Notes: generated by a model from the letters alone, not told the origin. A stretch of 64,000 nt of DNA from Antedon mediterranea (GCF_964355755.1 NC_092677.1:12360601-12424600); one strand, 5' to 3'; positions 44,001 to 54,973 are shown, counted from the stretch's first letter. Program-made: numbers and translations.

Positions 44001-44753
44001 GTAAAATAAAATTTATCAAATATTTTATATCATTCTTTACATTTTGTTTTATTTTATTTTATTTTTATTCAATCGAAACCAACAGCGATAATTACCGCCA
44101 CTAACAGGTTTGATACAAACAAAGCCAGGACTGTGTAAACCCCTTGATTGGTCCTGACATTGATCAAGGGCTTCTCTCGTCCAGTGCCCACCTTGACCAG
44201 AGGTCTGCGGCAGATACTAGATGCAGGGGCTGCCATAAGAGTCAGCAGTGCTGATTTCAAATGCCTAACGGGACCCCAGCTCCGTATACAGCACCCGCTA
44301 TTCCCAGATGGTCTCCCATCCAAGCTCTAACCAGGCCCAACGTAGCTTAACTTCGGTGATCTGACGAGAACCGGTGTTTCAACGTGGTAAACGCAATGTA
44401 GTGGAAGCATGTCATCAATATCTACAGACCAGAGGTAAAGTTTAGCTTTCGATTTGCGATGATCTATGACCTCCGCATTGCTGTGTCAACGGTCATCGTG
44501 CGTCTGGACTTAGAGACCACCTAAACTGTATCAAAGCGCAAGCTCGGTGGTCTAAAGATGTGCATGCCAGGCTAGTGATCTGGAGGTTATGGGTTTGAGT
44601 CCCACCCAAGAAAAGTAATTGTCAATGCAAAATCATTCATATTTATAATAGGTAGCTGGTATTTCCGCTCCCACACATATAATGACAGTGTTTATACCTA
44701 GCAGATAAATCCTGTTGCACATGTTGAAGTCTTTCCTTAAACTGTTCAAACAT
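35045..44753 (-). CDS. DTNBP1: dysbindin (BLOC-1 subunit) with extended acidic/repeat C-terminus
   Basis: Dysbindin is a coiled-coil subunit of BLOC-1, which sorts cargo to lysosome-related organelles. Ten coding exons join in phase on the minus strand: 44753-44698, 43998-43951, 41574-41542, 40020-39967, 39596-39536, 39303-39171, 38230-38098, 37536-37514 (23 nt), 36797-36657 and 35754-35045, giving 463 residues (human 351). The N-terminus MFEQFKERLQHVQQDLS matches the human start and fixes the ATG. Other family blocks are RYEAGAELL, the long coiled coil through MQASFEELETM and INKRKELHKYES, KERQQAFEEVFTAEMDHY, and the acidic motif SIDDFEFQVDD with LDDFLGG. The C-terminal roughly 200 residues are Glu/Lys-rich and hold six 11-residue repeats. 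Introns contain MITEs, a 5S-derived SINE and minisatellites. An untranslated first exon further upstream is likely but not located. Confidence 0.92.
35270..35470 (-). repeat. in-frame 33-bp coding repeat in dysbindin exon 10
   Basis: Six 33-bp units encode KENVLQEVTRQ / KENVLEEVTRK alternating as a 66-bp higher-order pair, then KEKVVEEGTKK (residues about 335-400). Nucleotide identity between alternate units is near complete, which indicates recent unequal exchange within a coding exon. Confidence 0.9.
35961..36344. repeat. 192-bp tandem duplication including a MITE start
   Basis: TTAACCTAGACCCTTTGGAC through CTACACTATCAAACTCTATG and GATGACATCATATCACTAC occurs at 35961 and again at 36153, nearly identical. 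The duplicated segment carries a SINE-head-like stretch (CCTGACCAGTGAATGTAAAC) and the left half of the palindromic MITE. It lies in DTNBP1 intron 9. Confidence 0.85.
36033..36475. mobile_element. palindromic MITE with expanded internal module
   Basis: After the duplicated left halves come about eight consecutive copies of the 20-22-bp module TATCACTACCATATTTGGGC (variants TGATCA, TTAGGCA, CACCACCATA). The right arm TTTTGATAGTGTAGACAGAG follows. The repeating frame KYGSDMP on the minus strand is a by-product. Confidence 0.85.
36963..37394. mobile_element. pogo/Tigger-like MITE, second copy
   Basis: It shares end and interior with 21694-22071: AGAACCTTCATTTTACCAAC, ACGGGACCGAAAAACGTACA, CCTTAAATTGACCCC, GGTCATTTTAAGCGTACGTA, and right end AGGTTCTACTG followed by TA. 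It is about 50 bp longer owing to an internal insert. It lies in DTNBP1 intron 8. Confidence 0.75.
37661..37992. repeat. ~80-bp tandem repeat, 4 copies
   Basis: Each unit runs ACAGGTACCAATTTATACAA, ATGGGGTTGATTAATTACA, TTATTCAATAATAGTAGCTA, ATTTACATTGCAAT. Units start near 37663, 37743, 37823 and 37899. It lies in DTNBP1 intron 7. Confidence 0.85.
38691..38960. repeat. 18-bp minisatellite, 15 copies
   Basis: The unit TTAATGTTAATTAATGTG is repeated with no visible variation. The open frame MLINVL x15 over it is meaningless. It lies in DTNBP1 intron 6. Confidence 0.97.
39660..39815. mobile_element. palindromic MITE copy in DTNBP1 intron 4
   Basis: CTGTCCACACTATCAAACAG, two modules in GGTAGTG orientation, GACATCATCATGTCCATATA and AAGTTTGTGATAGTGTAGAC. 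Its right end is about 150 bp from exon 4. Confidence 0.85.
43561..43722. mobile_element. palindromic MITE copy in DTNBP1 intron 2
   Basis: CTCTGTCTACACTATCAAAC, AGTTTGACAAAAAAAGTGTG, two modules, CATATATATGGGCACATCAC, AAAGTTTGATAGTGTAGACA plus GAGA. The arms are well preserved. Confidence 0.9.
44043..44392 (-). mobile_element. 5S-rRNA-derived SINE in DTNBP1 intron 1
   Basis: Minus-strand 44390 to about 44288 aligns with animal 5S rRNA: TACCACGTTGAA, CTCGTCAGATCACCGAAGTT, AAGC (box A region), GGGCCTGGTTAGAGCTTGGA and TGGGAGACC (box C), GGGAATAGCGGGTGCTGTA. An unrelated body of about 220 bp follows (GGGGTCCCGTTAGGCATTTG, GGGGTTTACACAGTCCTGGC, CTGTTAGTGGCGGTAATTAT), then an AATAAAATAAAATAAAA tail at 44070-44043. 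A 5S head, body and simple A-rich tail define a SINE3-type retroposon. It is in the same orientation as the host gene. Confidence 0.8.
44540..44625 (+). repeat. tRNA-like SINE head
   Basis: AGCTCGGTGGTCTAAAGATG (A-box side), CCAGGCTAGTGATCTGGAGG, B box GGGTTTGAGTCCCACCC. A related minus-strand piece at about 50265-50320 has GACTAGTGATCTGGGTTCGA. It lies next to the 5S-derived SINE but in the opposite orientation. Confidence 0.55.
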
Positions 44754-44979
44754 GATGATAGTAGCAGGCAGATCAGGCCTAGATACCTAGATAAATTATA
44801 AATAAAATAAACATTAATTTTTATTACTTTAAAAGAAAATACTCAAAATAGAGCAATTTTTCAACTTTATATATACTGTATATGCTTATTATTAAAACTT
44901 ACTCTACCAACCTTTTTACGGCAGGGGAAATATGCAATCAATGTGTTCTCATTAATTTTGGTGGAGGATTTAGCATAAA

Positions 44980-45506
44980 ATTTATTGTCCCTTTGACAAA
45001 TTCCCAAAAAAATAAAAATAAAAAGATTTTTTTTAAAAAGTGGGTCATTTTGAAGTATCATAATAGTTATTAACTTTCACCAAAAATTAGTCGAAAAAAA
45101 AACAACATTTAACTGAAATACAGACATTTTTTTTTTCACTTCAAAGTTTTTCAATCGAAACATATCTCATAATGCAACGCGCTTGTTTAGCTACTCTATG
45201 CATAATCATAAAACTTCCTTGCGATCTGTGTGAGAACGCATTCTCAACCGTGACGAGTTGTAAACAATCCTAATTAGCATCATGCATAATGCATACTCGT
45301 GGTTTAAAATCTTTGTTTACTTTCGCTCGCGACGATTTTCCTGACAAAATGTAATCAAATTAATTTACCTGTTAATTTACGTAAACTTGTTGTTTTTGGC
45401 TCGAATTTTCAAATTAAAGTGAATAACTTTAATATTACTTTGATATGGCCATTCTAAATTTAGAATATTTTGACCTTCATTTTGTGTTTCAAGGGACAAT
45501 ACATCT
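44980..45506. mobile_element. TTAA-flanked MITE, copy 2
   Basis: It aligns with 28164-28687 throughout (GTGGGTCATTTTGAAGTATC, CATATCTCATAATGCAACGC, CAACCGTGACGAGTTGTAAA). The right end GGACAATACATCT is followed by TTAA (45507-45510). The left end is diverged. An extra GGCCATTCTAAATTTAGAAT palindrome is inserted near the right end. Confidence 0.75.
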
Positions 45507-45509
45507 TTA

Positions 45510-47410
45510 AAATATAGGCATATATGCCTAGGCTAGGCCTCTACCTACAGGTACCGGGCCTACTGTATAAAACCACCAAAAATCATTTCATAGTCTAGCT
45601 AGGCTAGTAAAGAAAAAAATATTCAGACTGTCACACAACAACCGACGACAGTGCACTTTATAGGTCTAGCCTTCTCAGCCTATAAAGAAGCCTAGGCCTA
45701 TGCAGGCTACTACTCTCCTCTCGATAGTAGAAGAAGAGAGAGGCTCAGCAAGCAGGGGTTCCAAAGCAGCAGGTGGCCTGCTGTGATGATGTGGAAGATA
45801 GATAGGCCTAGCTAGCCCTAGGCCTACTCGTAACTCTACAGGCTAGCTAGCTAGACTCCAGCCTGATTCATGAAATATTACTAAATATAAGATTAACAAG
45901 ACATTATTGCATCTTACACAAATGCTTATTAAGAAAACAACAATTCATAGGCCTAATTAAAAGTGAAATAGCCTTGACCCACAATCACTCCGCCAGTCTT
46001 TCCAAAATCCACCACCACAAAATAACAACAACATTTAGCCCCGCCCCCATTCATCACATGTGTGTGTGCCGCGACGAGATACGGTAGGTCAAAGGGTAAG
46101 AAGAGTTGCTGGCAGTTTTTGTCTTGTTCATCCCCCATCTTACAAACAGGATTGGACTGCCAATATAATAAAGTATATGCTTAATCGAATTCATACTTCT
46201 GAATGATAAATATTCTTAATTTTTAACTGTTAATATGATAGTCATATTTATTTGATGATCCTCTTTGTTTTGAGTCCCTCACTCGACAGTGCCGAATCAT
46301 TGTTATGTAACGTCCAAGTTATGTTTCAATTCAATTCCATTTTTACATTCCTTTTCTTAGTTTCTACACAAAACGAACCAAACATTTTTTAAATTGAACA
46401 TTACTGTACAGTTTAATATTAATACGTTATTAATTATTTGATAGACCCGGAAATTGACCTACTTCGACGGCGAATGGCATACGTGACGAAACACACATTT
46501 TTTCTCGTACGGATTAATTCCTTCAAAACTAACTACCAATCCGGGGTATACACACCTTTAAATTAAACATAGATATTATATTGTACTACATATTCTATTG
46601 CACTACACTTTCACGTGGTAAGGAATTCTGGGTGGACGACATAAAAACCAATTTATCGTGTGTGTGGCTACCTCCATGATATTACATAGGCTAAAATCAT
46701 AAATTTATTTAAAGAATTTATTGTTATTTTATTGATTCTTCTTCATCTAATTCTAAGGTGTGGTATTCAGGATAAAGTTGGTTAACAAATTTAGAGTTAA
46801 AATACAAGGCAGGTGCGAAAGAGAACTTTGGTAATCTTAGGTCTTAGGTTTCGTGATCTTAGGGGGTCTTAGCTTTCGTGATCGTGATCCCGGTTGGCCT
46901 GACACCCATGTTCCTCTTGTGACCCACAGTCAGTTATGCTTTGAAGAAGCCCAGAGTGGTATTAAAGTTTTTATTTGACCATTACTTGTCCAATTTTCTT
47001 TCAAAAACTGTTTCTATAATTCCTAAATGAAAAATGGCTCTTTACCAGTCAAAAGCAAAAGTACTTTATATAGCCTACAATACGCGGTAGCCATTTGGAA
47101 AATGGACCTCGTAAATTTCCATTTATGGTTTTTCATTTTTTTAACACATTTTTATTTTATTTTTTGCTATCTTATGTTTGTTTCTACTATTTCATTCGTT
47201 TTCTTATGACTCAGAAACTTGAAAGCATGGCTACTCTGAGTTCTGTTCGTTTTTATGATTTCACGTGATAATTTCATGTGATCTCTTTAAATGGGACTCA
47301 TTGTGTCATAAAACTTTCATTTTGTAAACAATTCGAAATTCGGACCCTCGTTTTAACACTTCACATTAGTTATTTAATGATTGTTTAAAGGTACGGTTTA
47401 AAAATGTACG
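45510..47410. other. DTNBP1 upstream region, no secure gene
   Basis: The stretch 45520-45960 is crowded with TAGGCCTA/CTAGGCC-type motifs. A 61-codon minus-strand frame at 46138-45953 starts MGDEQDKNCQQLF. It could be an alternative dysbindin first exon, but its best donor does not give the phase needed to join exon 44786-44698, so I do not call it. A non-coding first exon and promoter of DTNBP1 probably lie in this interval. The rest shows nothing I can name. Confidence 0.4.
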
Positions 47411-47833
47411 GGTAAAGCGTGGTTCCCACTAGCGACGCAACACAAGGACGTAACGCAACGCAAGTGAACTTGACCAATCACAAGCGATGGCATATTCGCT
47501 TGTGATTGCTAACTGTCTATAACTTCGCTTGTCATTGGTTAAAGCGTGGTTCCCACTAGCGACGCAACACAAGGACGTAACGCAACACAAGCGATGACTT
47601 ATTCGCTTGTCAATTGGTTAAAACGCTTGCCTTGCGTTTACGTCCTTGCGTTACGTTCTAGTGGGAACCAAGCTTAAATATACTTTAGACTATCACGCAA
47701 GGGCGTGCCTGCTCGATCGCGTGATTTGACCAATCACAAGCGATGGTTTATTCGAACTGTCGCTTGTCATTGGTCAACGCGCTTGCGGTGCGTTTACGTC
47801 CTTGTGTTGCGTCCTAGTGGGAACCAAGCATCA
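47411..47833. mobile_element. nested/tandem GGTTCCCACT foldback MITEs
   Basis: GTGGTTCCCACTAGCGACGC with AACACAAGGACGTAACGCAA occurs at 47421 and 47545. Its inverse (ACGTCCTTGCGTTACG, CTAGTGGGAACCAAGC) occurs at 47640-47672 and 47798-47832. GACCAATCACAAGCGATGG recurs between them. This is at least two palindromic copies, one inserted in or duplicated onto another, ending about 290 bp before the PPP1R3 TATA box. Confidence 0.8.
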
Positions 47834-48090
47834 CACAAGTCGCCTGTTTTAGCCGCGCAGTGCAAACAAAACTTATGATGGTTGTGCATATTGTGTTTCA
47901 ACAATAAACGACTTTGTAGCCTACCTCTGCTCAATTAACATTGTGCTCAATCATAATTCTATACCGTTTATTCCGATACTGTTATCGATAGGCCTACTTT
48001 GTATCACATAAGTCAATAAGAGTGTGATCCCCGGTTCAAAACGTCATAATTCGAGTTATGACGATGAGATTGGATCTATAGAAAGAATCC

Positions 48091-48124
48091 GATTGGTTAA
48101 CTTGATATGGTGGCTGAATATAAA
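48091..48124 (+). promoter_or_regulatory. PPP1R3 promoter: inverted CCAAT and TATA
   Basis: GATTGG (inverted CCAAT, about 48090-48095, with another at 48069) precedes TATAAA at 48119-48124. Transcription would start near 48150, about 55 nt before the ATG. A short upstream frame from 48150 overlaps the main start. Confidence 0.5.
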
Positions 48125-48205
48125 CACAGGCAATGGTTAATACCGAGAAATGTCAGCCAGAAATGTAGTGTTGTTAGGTAATGTGTCTCTTTTATTCCTT
48201 CAAGA

Positions 48206-49270
48206 ATGGTTGGAAATGGGGAGGTGATGCTACCAAACAAACTGGAAAACAATAATAATTACAAGAAGGACCAGGGATATGTAGCAGAACTGTTCAACGG
48301 GTCCTCAGATAGTTCGACGATTAGCCCGTCAGATAAGTTAAAAGACCGTCGATCAAGACCCGGAAAATCTTCTGGTTTGCGGTTGATTACGGACATAACA
48401 AACGGTGAAGTTTTACCAAATACGAGGCCTGATGATTCTATGGACGCTGTTTGTAGACAGGAACATCCCAGTTTATCGAGGGAGGATGATGAAGTAGATT
48501 TCGTTCTTTTTCACGTTGCCACTATCGAAAATAATGCAGACGATGCATCTACATCATCAGTGACGTCCGATGCGTTTAGTCCATCCTCCTTATCCTCTTG
48601 TACAACCCCAACTGAGACGGACAGCTGTGGAGGAGGAAGGAAGTCTGCCCTAAAGTCACCTGGATTGCGACCAGATACACCAAACCGTAAGTCTGTACGC
48701 TTTGCCGATGCCCTTGGCTTGGACCTAGAGACTGTAAAGCACATCCTAGAAAGGGAATCACCACCAGATATACCAGAACATGTGTTTAAAGACTTGCAGT
48801 TAGCGTCAACGTCTTCATGTTCAACAACTGCGCGCCGTAAAGTTCTGTCGCTAACATTCCAGCAACCGAGTGGAAAGTCGGATTTTATGCATAAACTGTG
48901 GATGCAAAACGTGTGCCTAGAAAATGCTTTAATATCTGATTTTATGATTATAGGAACGATTAAAGTAATAGACGTTGATTACCATAAGGTTGTTGTCGTG
49001 CGGTATACAGTAGACAACTGGAGGACTTTTAACGAAATATCAGCTGGTTATGTTTACGGATCTCATAACGGACCTACGGACCGTTTCTCGTTTGGAATGT
49101 CGATTCCACGAGAACTTGCCGAAGGTGGTTCCGTGTATTTTGCTGTCAGGTATGATGTTGCGGGAAAACGGTTCTGGGATAATAATGGCGGGAAGAATTA
49201 TTCGTGTACATGTTACTGTGATGGTACGGACGATGCACTGGGTGCTTCTGCATGGACTCACTTTTTGTAA
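48206..49270 (+). CDS. glycogen-targeting protein phosphatase 1 regulatory subunit (PPP1R3 family)
   Basis: The family tethers PP1 catalytic subunit to glycogen so that glycogen synthase is activated and phosphorylase inactivated. A single exon of 354 residues, as expected for the short PPP1R3B/C/D/E-type genes. The PP1-docking RVxF motif is KSVRF (162-166) followed by ADALGLDL, the classic arrangement in this family. Residues about 216-336 form a CBM21 glycogen-binding domain: LTFQQPSG, an NVCLENA strand, VVVRYTVDNW, the RFSFGM block, VYFAVRYDV and the WDNNGGKNY signature (324-332). The N-terminal 150 residues are low complexity, Ser/Asp-rich and probably disordered. AG with a pyrimidine tract lies just before the ATG, so a spliced leader exon is possible. 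No frameshift is seen. Which paralogue it represents is not resolved. Confidence 0.93.
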   Translation: MVGNGEVMLPNKLENNNNYKKDQGYVAELFNGSSDSSTISPSDKLKDRRSRPGKSSGLRLITDITNGEVLPNTRPDDSMDAVCRQEHPSLSREDDEVDFVLFHVATIENNADDASTSSVTSDAFSPSSLSSCTTPTETDSCGGGRKSALKSPGLRPDTPNRKSVRFADALGLDLETVKHILERESPPDIPEHVFKDLQLASTSSCSTTARRKVLSLTFQQPSGKSDFMHKLWMQNVCLENALISDFMIIGTIKVIDVDYHKVVVVRYTVDNWRTFNEISAGYVYGSHNGPTDRFSFGMSIPRELAEGGSVYFAVRYDVAGKRFWDNNGGKNYSCTCYCDGTDDALGASAWTHFL

Positions 49271-50023
49271 AGTTACAAACTTATAATTCTTTCGGCATCA
49301 AGAATAACATAACGCCGTACGTGTGAACATCTTGGTATTTTACTGGATTACCTTACGACTTTTGTAAACCACGCAACATGTGTGAACGTTCACCATACCT
49401 ATAAGAATTATGGATGTATTAATCGCGTTAATTACGCCGCACTGTCGTCATTCTGTCTGGCCAATATTTTCCTTCTGATAGCCCTAAACCCATCCCATCC
49501 CAAACCCGGAATTGTTCTTTATTTTCATTGTGCTATATTCAGACATGCCTGACATAATATCAGATATTTAAAAGGAAGCCGGATACAATAACAACAAATC
49601 GTGCGTATTCATTGTGTTAATATTTGCCATATCATCATGGACAGGCAATTGTTGGTGTTTGCTCAAGTGCTCAATGAGTTTTCAAAACAAGAACCGTAAC
49701 GGACCATTCAAATTCAAGCCAGTCGATTTAAATGCACGGATACCGAGGACGGGTACTTATTTACGCCAGCTTTCATCACAAATCATTGTGATTTTTAAGA
49801 ATCATTTAATTTTATTGGGGATTATAATCAGCTATAGAATTTACCAAGAAACAGATTAATGGATATCATGGCTAAAACTGGGAATGGAAAGTACAGTACT
49901 CTACAAACGAATCTGTGAAACGATTGTGAAAATCTAAGTTTAATTATCGGCCAAGTTATTAAAATTATCTAAGTTATTAAATTAACCAGCAGTTACCGTA
50001 TGATACTAAAATGCCAATATAAA

Positions 50024-50179
50024 GAGCGAACGTGGTTCCCATTGGATGCAGCGTCAATGACGTAGGCGCAGCGCATATCAGTTGACCAATCCAAACGACT
50101 TCGGATGATCCATCGTTTCGTGATTGGTCGAATTATTGCGCTACGTACTTGCGTTGCGTGCACATGGGAACGAAGCTTA
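50024..50179. mobile_element. GGTTCCCAC-type foldback MITE
   Basis: GAACGTGGTTCCCATTGGAT and TGCACATGGGAACGAAGCTT are inverted ends, with GACGTAGGCGCAGCGC and GCGCTACGTACTTGCG inside. Same family as 47.4 kb. Confidence 0.75.
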
Positions 50180-51380
50180 TAATAACTTGCCATAAAGAGA
50201 TTTCACTGATTATAGTAGACCTAATGTTTCAATATTCAATATACGTCGTTTAAGAATCAAAGTTGCTTGGCGGACTCGAACCCAGATCACTAGTCTTGAG
50301 TCATGAAAAGTAACACGTTACGGTACAATAGCGTGAATAAAAAGAGGCCTAATCTTTGGGAAAAAAAGCCTTCTAATTTATCAGATCCTATTGTACGATT
50401 GTAATTTAATGTATGTTTGGAAAGCAGACAGCAATTCGTGACCTTTGACTTCACGACTTTTACCGTCTGATTATTAAACGAACAACAGATTCCAATCGGC
50501 GATTCTGAATTATCGGCTGATGAATCATCTGCTTAGAGGTACTGTGGTAATTACGTAATGTTACTTGATCAATCTCTTCTTGCGGTACCGATATTCTAAT
50601 AATTATTGGCTTGCTTTAAAATTCTTCACGTCATTAAATTAATGATCAATTATCCACTTAGCTGTCAAACACGCTAATTGAATTGGATATAACAGATGCT
50701 ATATAACCGGCCGTCGTCAGTGCTATACATATAATTAACTGGTTGAACCATTGAGGTACACCGTTGTTAAATATTCAAAGATTGATGTGGTATAATGAGA
50801 CAGCTAATATCGATTCCATTGCAAACAGTAAAGACAATTAAATCATTTATTTTCAGCCAAAAATTCTCGATAAAAAAATCAAAAAGCTAATCTTAAGCCA
50901 AAAAAATATATTTAAGGTACGGTAAGCTCGTTGACAATTAATACGACGCAACATTATTTTTACAAGCGGTGATGAAGTGCGATTTGTACGCACGCGTGGT
51001 GTAAACGCTAGAGAAAAAACTTATACCAAAATGGCGTGGAATTGTCCTTAGGGGAAATTCCCTCCTTCTTTTTACTTGGTATGTTCTTTGAAGCGCGTGG
51101 TTGTGTGTGGTTGTTTTCTGAAATTATATTTGTTTAGAATTTATTTTGCAAAGGGTTTTATATTTATGGTGTCTATGTAATATAATAAATGTTTTGGTTT
51201 TACTTCCTTCACTTGTGGTTAAGGTATATTGAGCATTACGATATAAATCATGATTATTTATAATTGTGTAAATAAGAGAAATTACATTTTTTCTGTATAT
51301 AGCATGCAATGTTTTTTTTTTCAATTAGTTTCATTTTAATCAAAAGTTCTGACGGGATTATCCAACTTTCCACTTATATA

Positions 51381-51524
51381 TTGATTCCCACTTGGACGCA
51401 GCACAAAGACGTACGGTATGCACGCTGCATTTTGCCAGTCACAACGTGACTGATCATAATAACTTATATTCGAAGTAAACGTTTTGCACCTATATCGTTG
51501 CGTTAAGTGTACGAACCAAGCTTA
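51381..51524. mobile_element. GGTTCCCAC-type foldback MITE, diverged
   Basis: TTGATTCCCACTTGGACGCA at the left and GTGTACGAACCAAGCTTAA at the right, with AAAGACGTACGGTATG and CGTTGCGTTAAG inside. The arms are imperfect. Confidence 0.6.
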
Positions 51525-51618
51525 ATGGCCTATGAGAATGCGTGTCACTGAAAACAGAATCAGTTGCAACACATAAGTTATGTCATTGGTATCATATGAA
51601 TATATAGTTTTTTATATT

Positions 51619-51772
51619 AGGGAGCTTTCGATTTAAGAAGACGTACCTTATGATCTACGTATTTACCCGGAGACTCGACACCCTACCAACAATGTGCCGA
51701 GGAATGTCCACGCGTGCGCACGATGACTTACAATGACGTAAGGTAGATCGTGTCACAAATCAAAAGCTCCCT
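51619..51772. mobile_element. 154-bp MITE with AGGGAGCTTT ends
   Basis: AGGGAGCTTTCGATTT and AAATCAAAAGCTCCCT are inverted ends. ATT lies directly outside both, possibly a 3-bp target duplication. The interior is partly palindromic (GACGTACCTTATGATCTACG against GACGTAAGGTAGATCG). Only one copy is seen in the window. Confidence 0.65.
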
Positions 51773-54700
51773 ATTAAATATTATCTTATTTGAATGTTAC
51801 ACCTGGTATTTTTAATTGGATTGAAAATAATTGTATATAGTTTAAGGAGATTATTTACATAAATATTTTAATAATAATAATATTTGCAATAACATGCTTT
51901 CATCCATGATTGTTCATAAACACTTTTTTTTATTAAGATGAATTTAAATTTAAATAGGATGCGTTATTGTTATTTAATCTTGCTATTGTTTGAACAGCAT
52001 TTTTTAAACATTGTTTTAATTTCTCACAGATTTAAAAGCACAAAGAGAATTTTTTTTTTCATTTAAATGTTTTCTCTATTTAATGTTGTTTTTCATTTGA
52101 GTTATAGCTCAAGTGAACCTGGATAAAAATGGGTTACATTAATGTAGTCGAGACATTCTCACGTAGATCATTAGTGTCTTAAAGAGGAATGTTCTATATT
52201 TAAACTTCCTATTGTTTTATGTAAAATGTTATATAGACATCATCTGGACATCTATATTTAAAACAATTTTTATTCCATATTAGACTACTGTATTTGTTAA
52301 AAAAAACTGAAGACCTTCTTTAAAATAAATACTTGGCCTACTATATATTTGAAATAATAGATAGTCCAAATGCAGAATTCTCCTTTAATGTTGTCGAGAC
52401 TGTCACGTAAAACACGTACTATTAATGTGTCGTTATCTTAAAGTATATGATAGTCTGCTTGTTCGCTAATTGTCTGCTTACAGATACATGGTCCGCATAG
52501 AACCGTATCCGAGTAGAGCAACGAGTATCTTTACATTTATCATTTCAATTGTTTATATTACATATTTTTCTTCCACTTGACTTTGTTTGGTATTGGCAGA
52601 TGTTCACGTTGTAATTTACATTCGCGCCAAAATCTCCCGCGTAAATTAAACATTAATGTAATGTTCGCGCTTTATAACAAATAGCGGTTGTAAATAATTA
52701 TGCGCGCTATTTACATGAATGTTTATTTACGCGGGAAATTTTGGAATAATCGCGAATAAATCAGAAAATGCTATTTTCTAGTTATATTGCGTAGATTGTT
52801 ATTTCTGATTTGGCTTTAATGGTATATAATTAGCCTGCGTAATAATATTAATAAATTAATGTATGCGCAATAGTACGGTGTATATTTCAAATTTACATCT
52901 TATTGTTAGCCTGCTTTGCAGCTGAAATTTGTATTTTTAATTCAACGTAGGCCGGTAGTGGTCTGGGACTATAGGAGTTTGGTTTTTTTTTATGCACTTA
53001 GTCTCTCTAATATAAATGGTGCAATCACTAGAAATATATATATTAGAGTCATACCTGGTCAAATGTCATATAGTTTTGATACCCAATTTGTAAATAAAAG
53101 AAAACTCACTAAACGCTCTCTTTGTTTTGTTTATAAGAACATAAAAAAAAAATGATTTTCACGTCACCTTCTAAGTTAGTACATGGGATTTACGGGCTAC
53201 ATTATAATAATTATATAATAAAAATTGAATTATAATTAGGCCTATAGGGAACAACTCCACATACATCGGTTAGGCAACCCAGTCTTTACCTGCAATTCAT
53301 TAAAACGATGCATGCTTTAGATTGATTGGTTGAGAGCTCATTGACTCATTACGTGTTACCGATATATTTCATTTCACATCGTGGTACATTAGCAGAGGTG
53401 AACCAGTTCGGTCGGGGACTTTATTTACATATCAAGAGATGATTTAATATGATTTAATATGCAGCAAATGGTGTACAGACAGTTTACAGTATATCATTAC
53501 CTAATTAAAATGCATAAGGCATAATCGAGTGAGGGCTCAATCATGTTTTGACATAATAAATTAAAATCAATATATTAAAGAAAATAATGACTTTCGCGTT
53601 TTAATTATAATCAACTTTCAATTTTTAAAAATGAAAAAAATCACAAGATAGAAGACAAAATAGGCTAATACCTTCTGTGATGCAAAGGAACATTTATGAA
53701 ACTATATATATATCACAATTAGTTTAGTATTGTTATAATTGAGTTGTCTTTTTTATGAAATTATAATTTCAGAAATACGTCTAATTTAAACATTTATCAT
53801 CATTACATAGGCATTTATGAAAGAATCATAGTGATGAAGATATTGGACACAAAATGGCCTTCATATCAGAATCAGTGACATATACTGCCCTCAATCATCT
53901 TCATTAAGTTTTCTGCTGCATGCTGGTTACATGTGGACTCTAGGCGGCTTATTCATTTTTTTAGTTCGTACTGCTAAGGAGAACGGTTCTGTTAAGTCAT
54001 ACATTGTTTCATATAAATCAGGAATGGGTATTCATCCCAGATGGCTAGAAGAGAAGTAAAAAAAGTGAGTTTTAATTTATTTATAATAATATTTTGATTT
54101 AGGATATTTGCAAAATACAGGAGAGGCTCACAGCTGGGCGTTAAGATACATTATTATTATTTAGGCCCTACTATCTAATACTAGGCCTATACCGTACCAC
54201 CAAACTGGCTCAGACACAACAACAGGGGGATAGGGGAAGACTAGCACTACTAGTACTACTGTATAATTGATATAGCCCACCTAAGGCCTATAAATATATT
54301 TTCAATTGCAAACAAAAGACCTATTTTTTATATTGCAGGTTAGTAACAGTAGGCTATATTTACAGTATTATTATTTATGATAAATGATAGTATTGATTCT
54401 GTCTCTCTGAAATAAAACAAATCCCAAAGTATGTTTTATCATATCAAACTGATTATATTAACTTTTAGTTAATGATGTACTGTATATGTTAAAGAAAATA
54501 AATGTTTATCTTAAAATTAAACTTGATGTTGTTTTCTTTTTGTTTTTAAAAAGTTCTACATTTTTTATTCATAACATAAAATTGGGCATTTTTTATCAAG
54601 TAGCCTAACGACGATGCCCTTTTGTAATCATGATTAAAACTACATGATAAATTATATCTGGAAATGGTAATCACAATCTATGTAGTATCTCTACTCCTGA

Positions 54701-54973
54701 TTGTCTGTCTTATTAAAATTATTCAGTGAATAAGAATGTATATTCTTCTGTGGCAATTTCGTCTTTAATTACAGCAACGTAAAGGTCAAATTGTAGATAA
54801 CATCGGAAATATTAATATTGGTTTGTATACATTTTGTTATTGCAGTTGTAGTAATACAAATCTGTGCTTACTTGAAAGGCTAACATGTTTTACAGAATGC
54901 TTGATGAAAAAAAGAAGAAATATAAATAAAAAGTACTTAAATACATTAATAAAGATATATATTATCATACTAG

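Noticed and set aside
44288-44390. Functional 5S rRNA gene
   Set aside because: Substitutions are spread throughout, the 3' end runs into an unrelated body with an A-rich tail, and there is no T-run terminator after the 5S part.
45953-46138. MGDEQDKNCQQLF frame as dysbindin exon 1
   Set aside because: The best donor leaves the wrong phase for joining the exon at 44786-44698, and the human-like start codon in that exon already explains the N-terminus.
48511-48764. Minus-strand frames opposite the PPP1R3 coding sequence
   Set aside because: They are antisense shadows of a gene with a clear CBM21 domain and RVxF motif.
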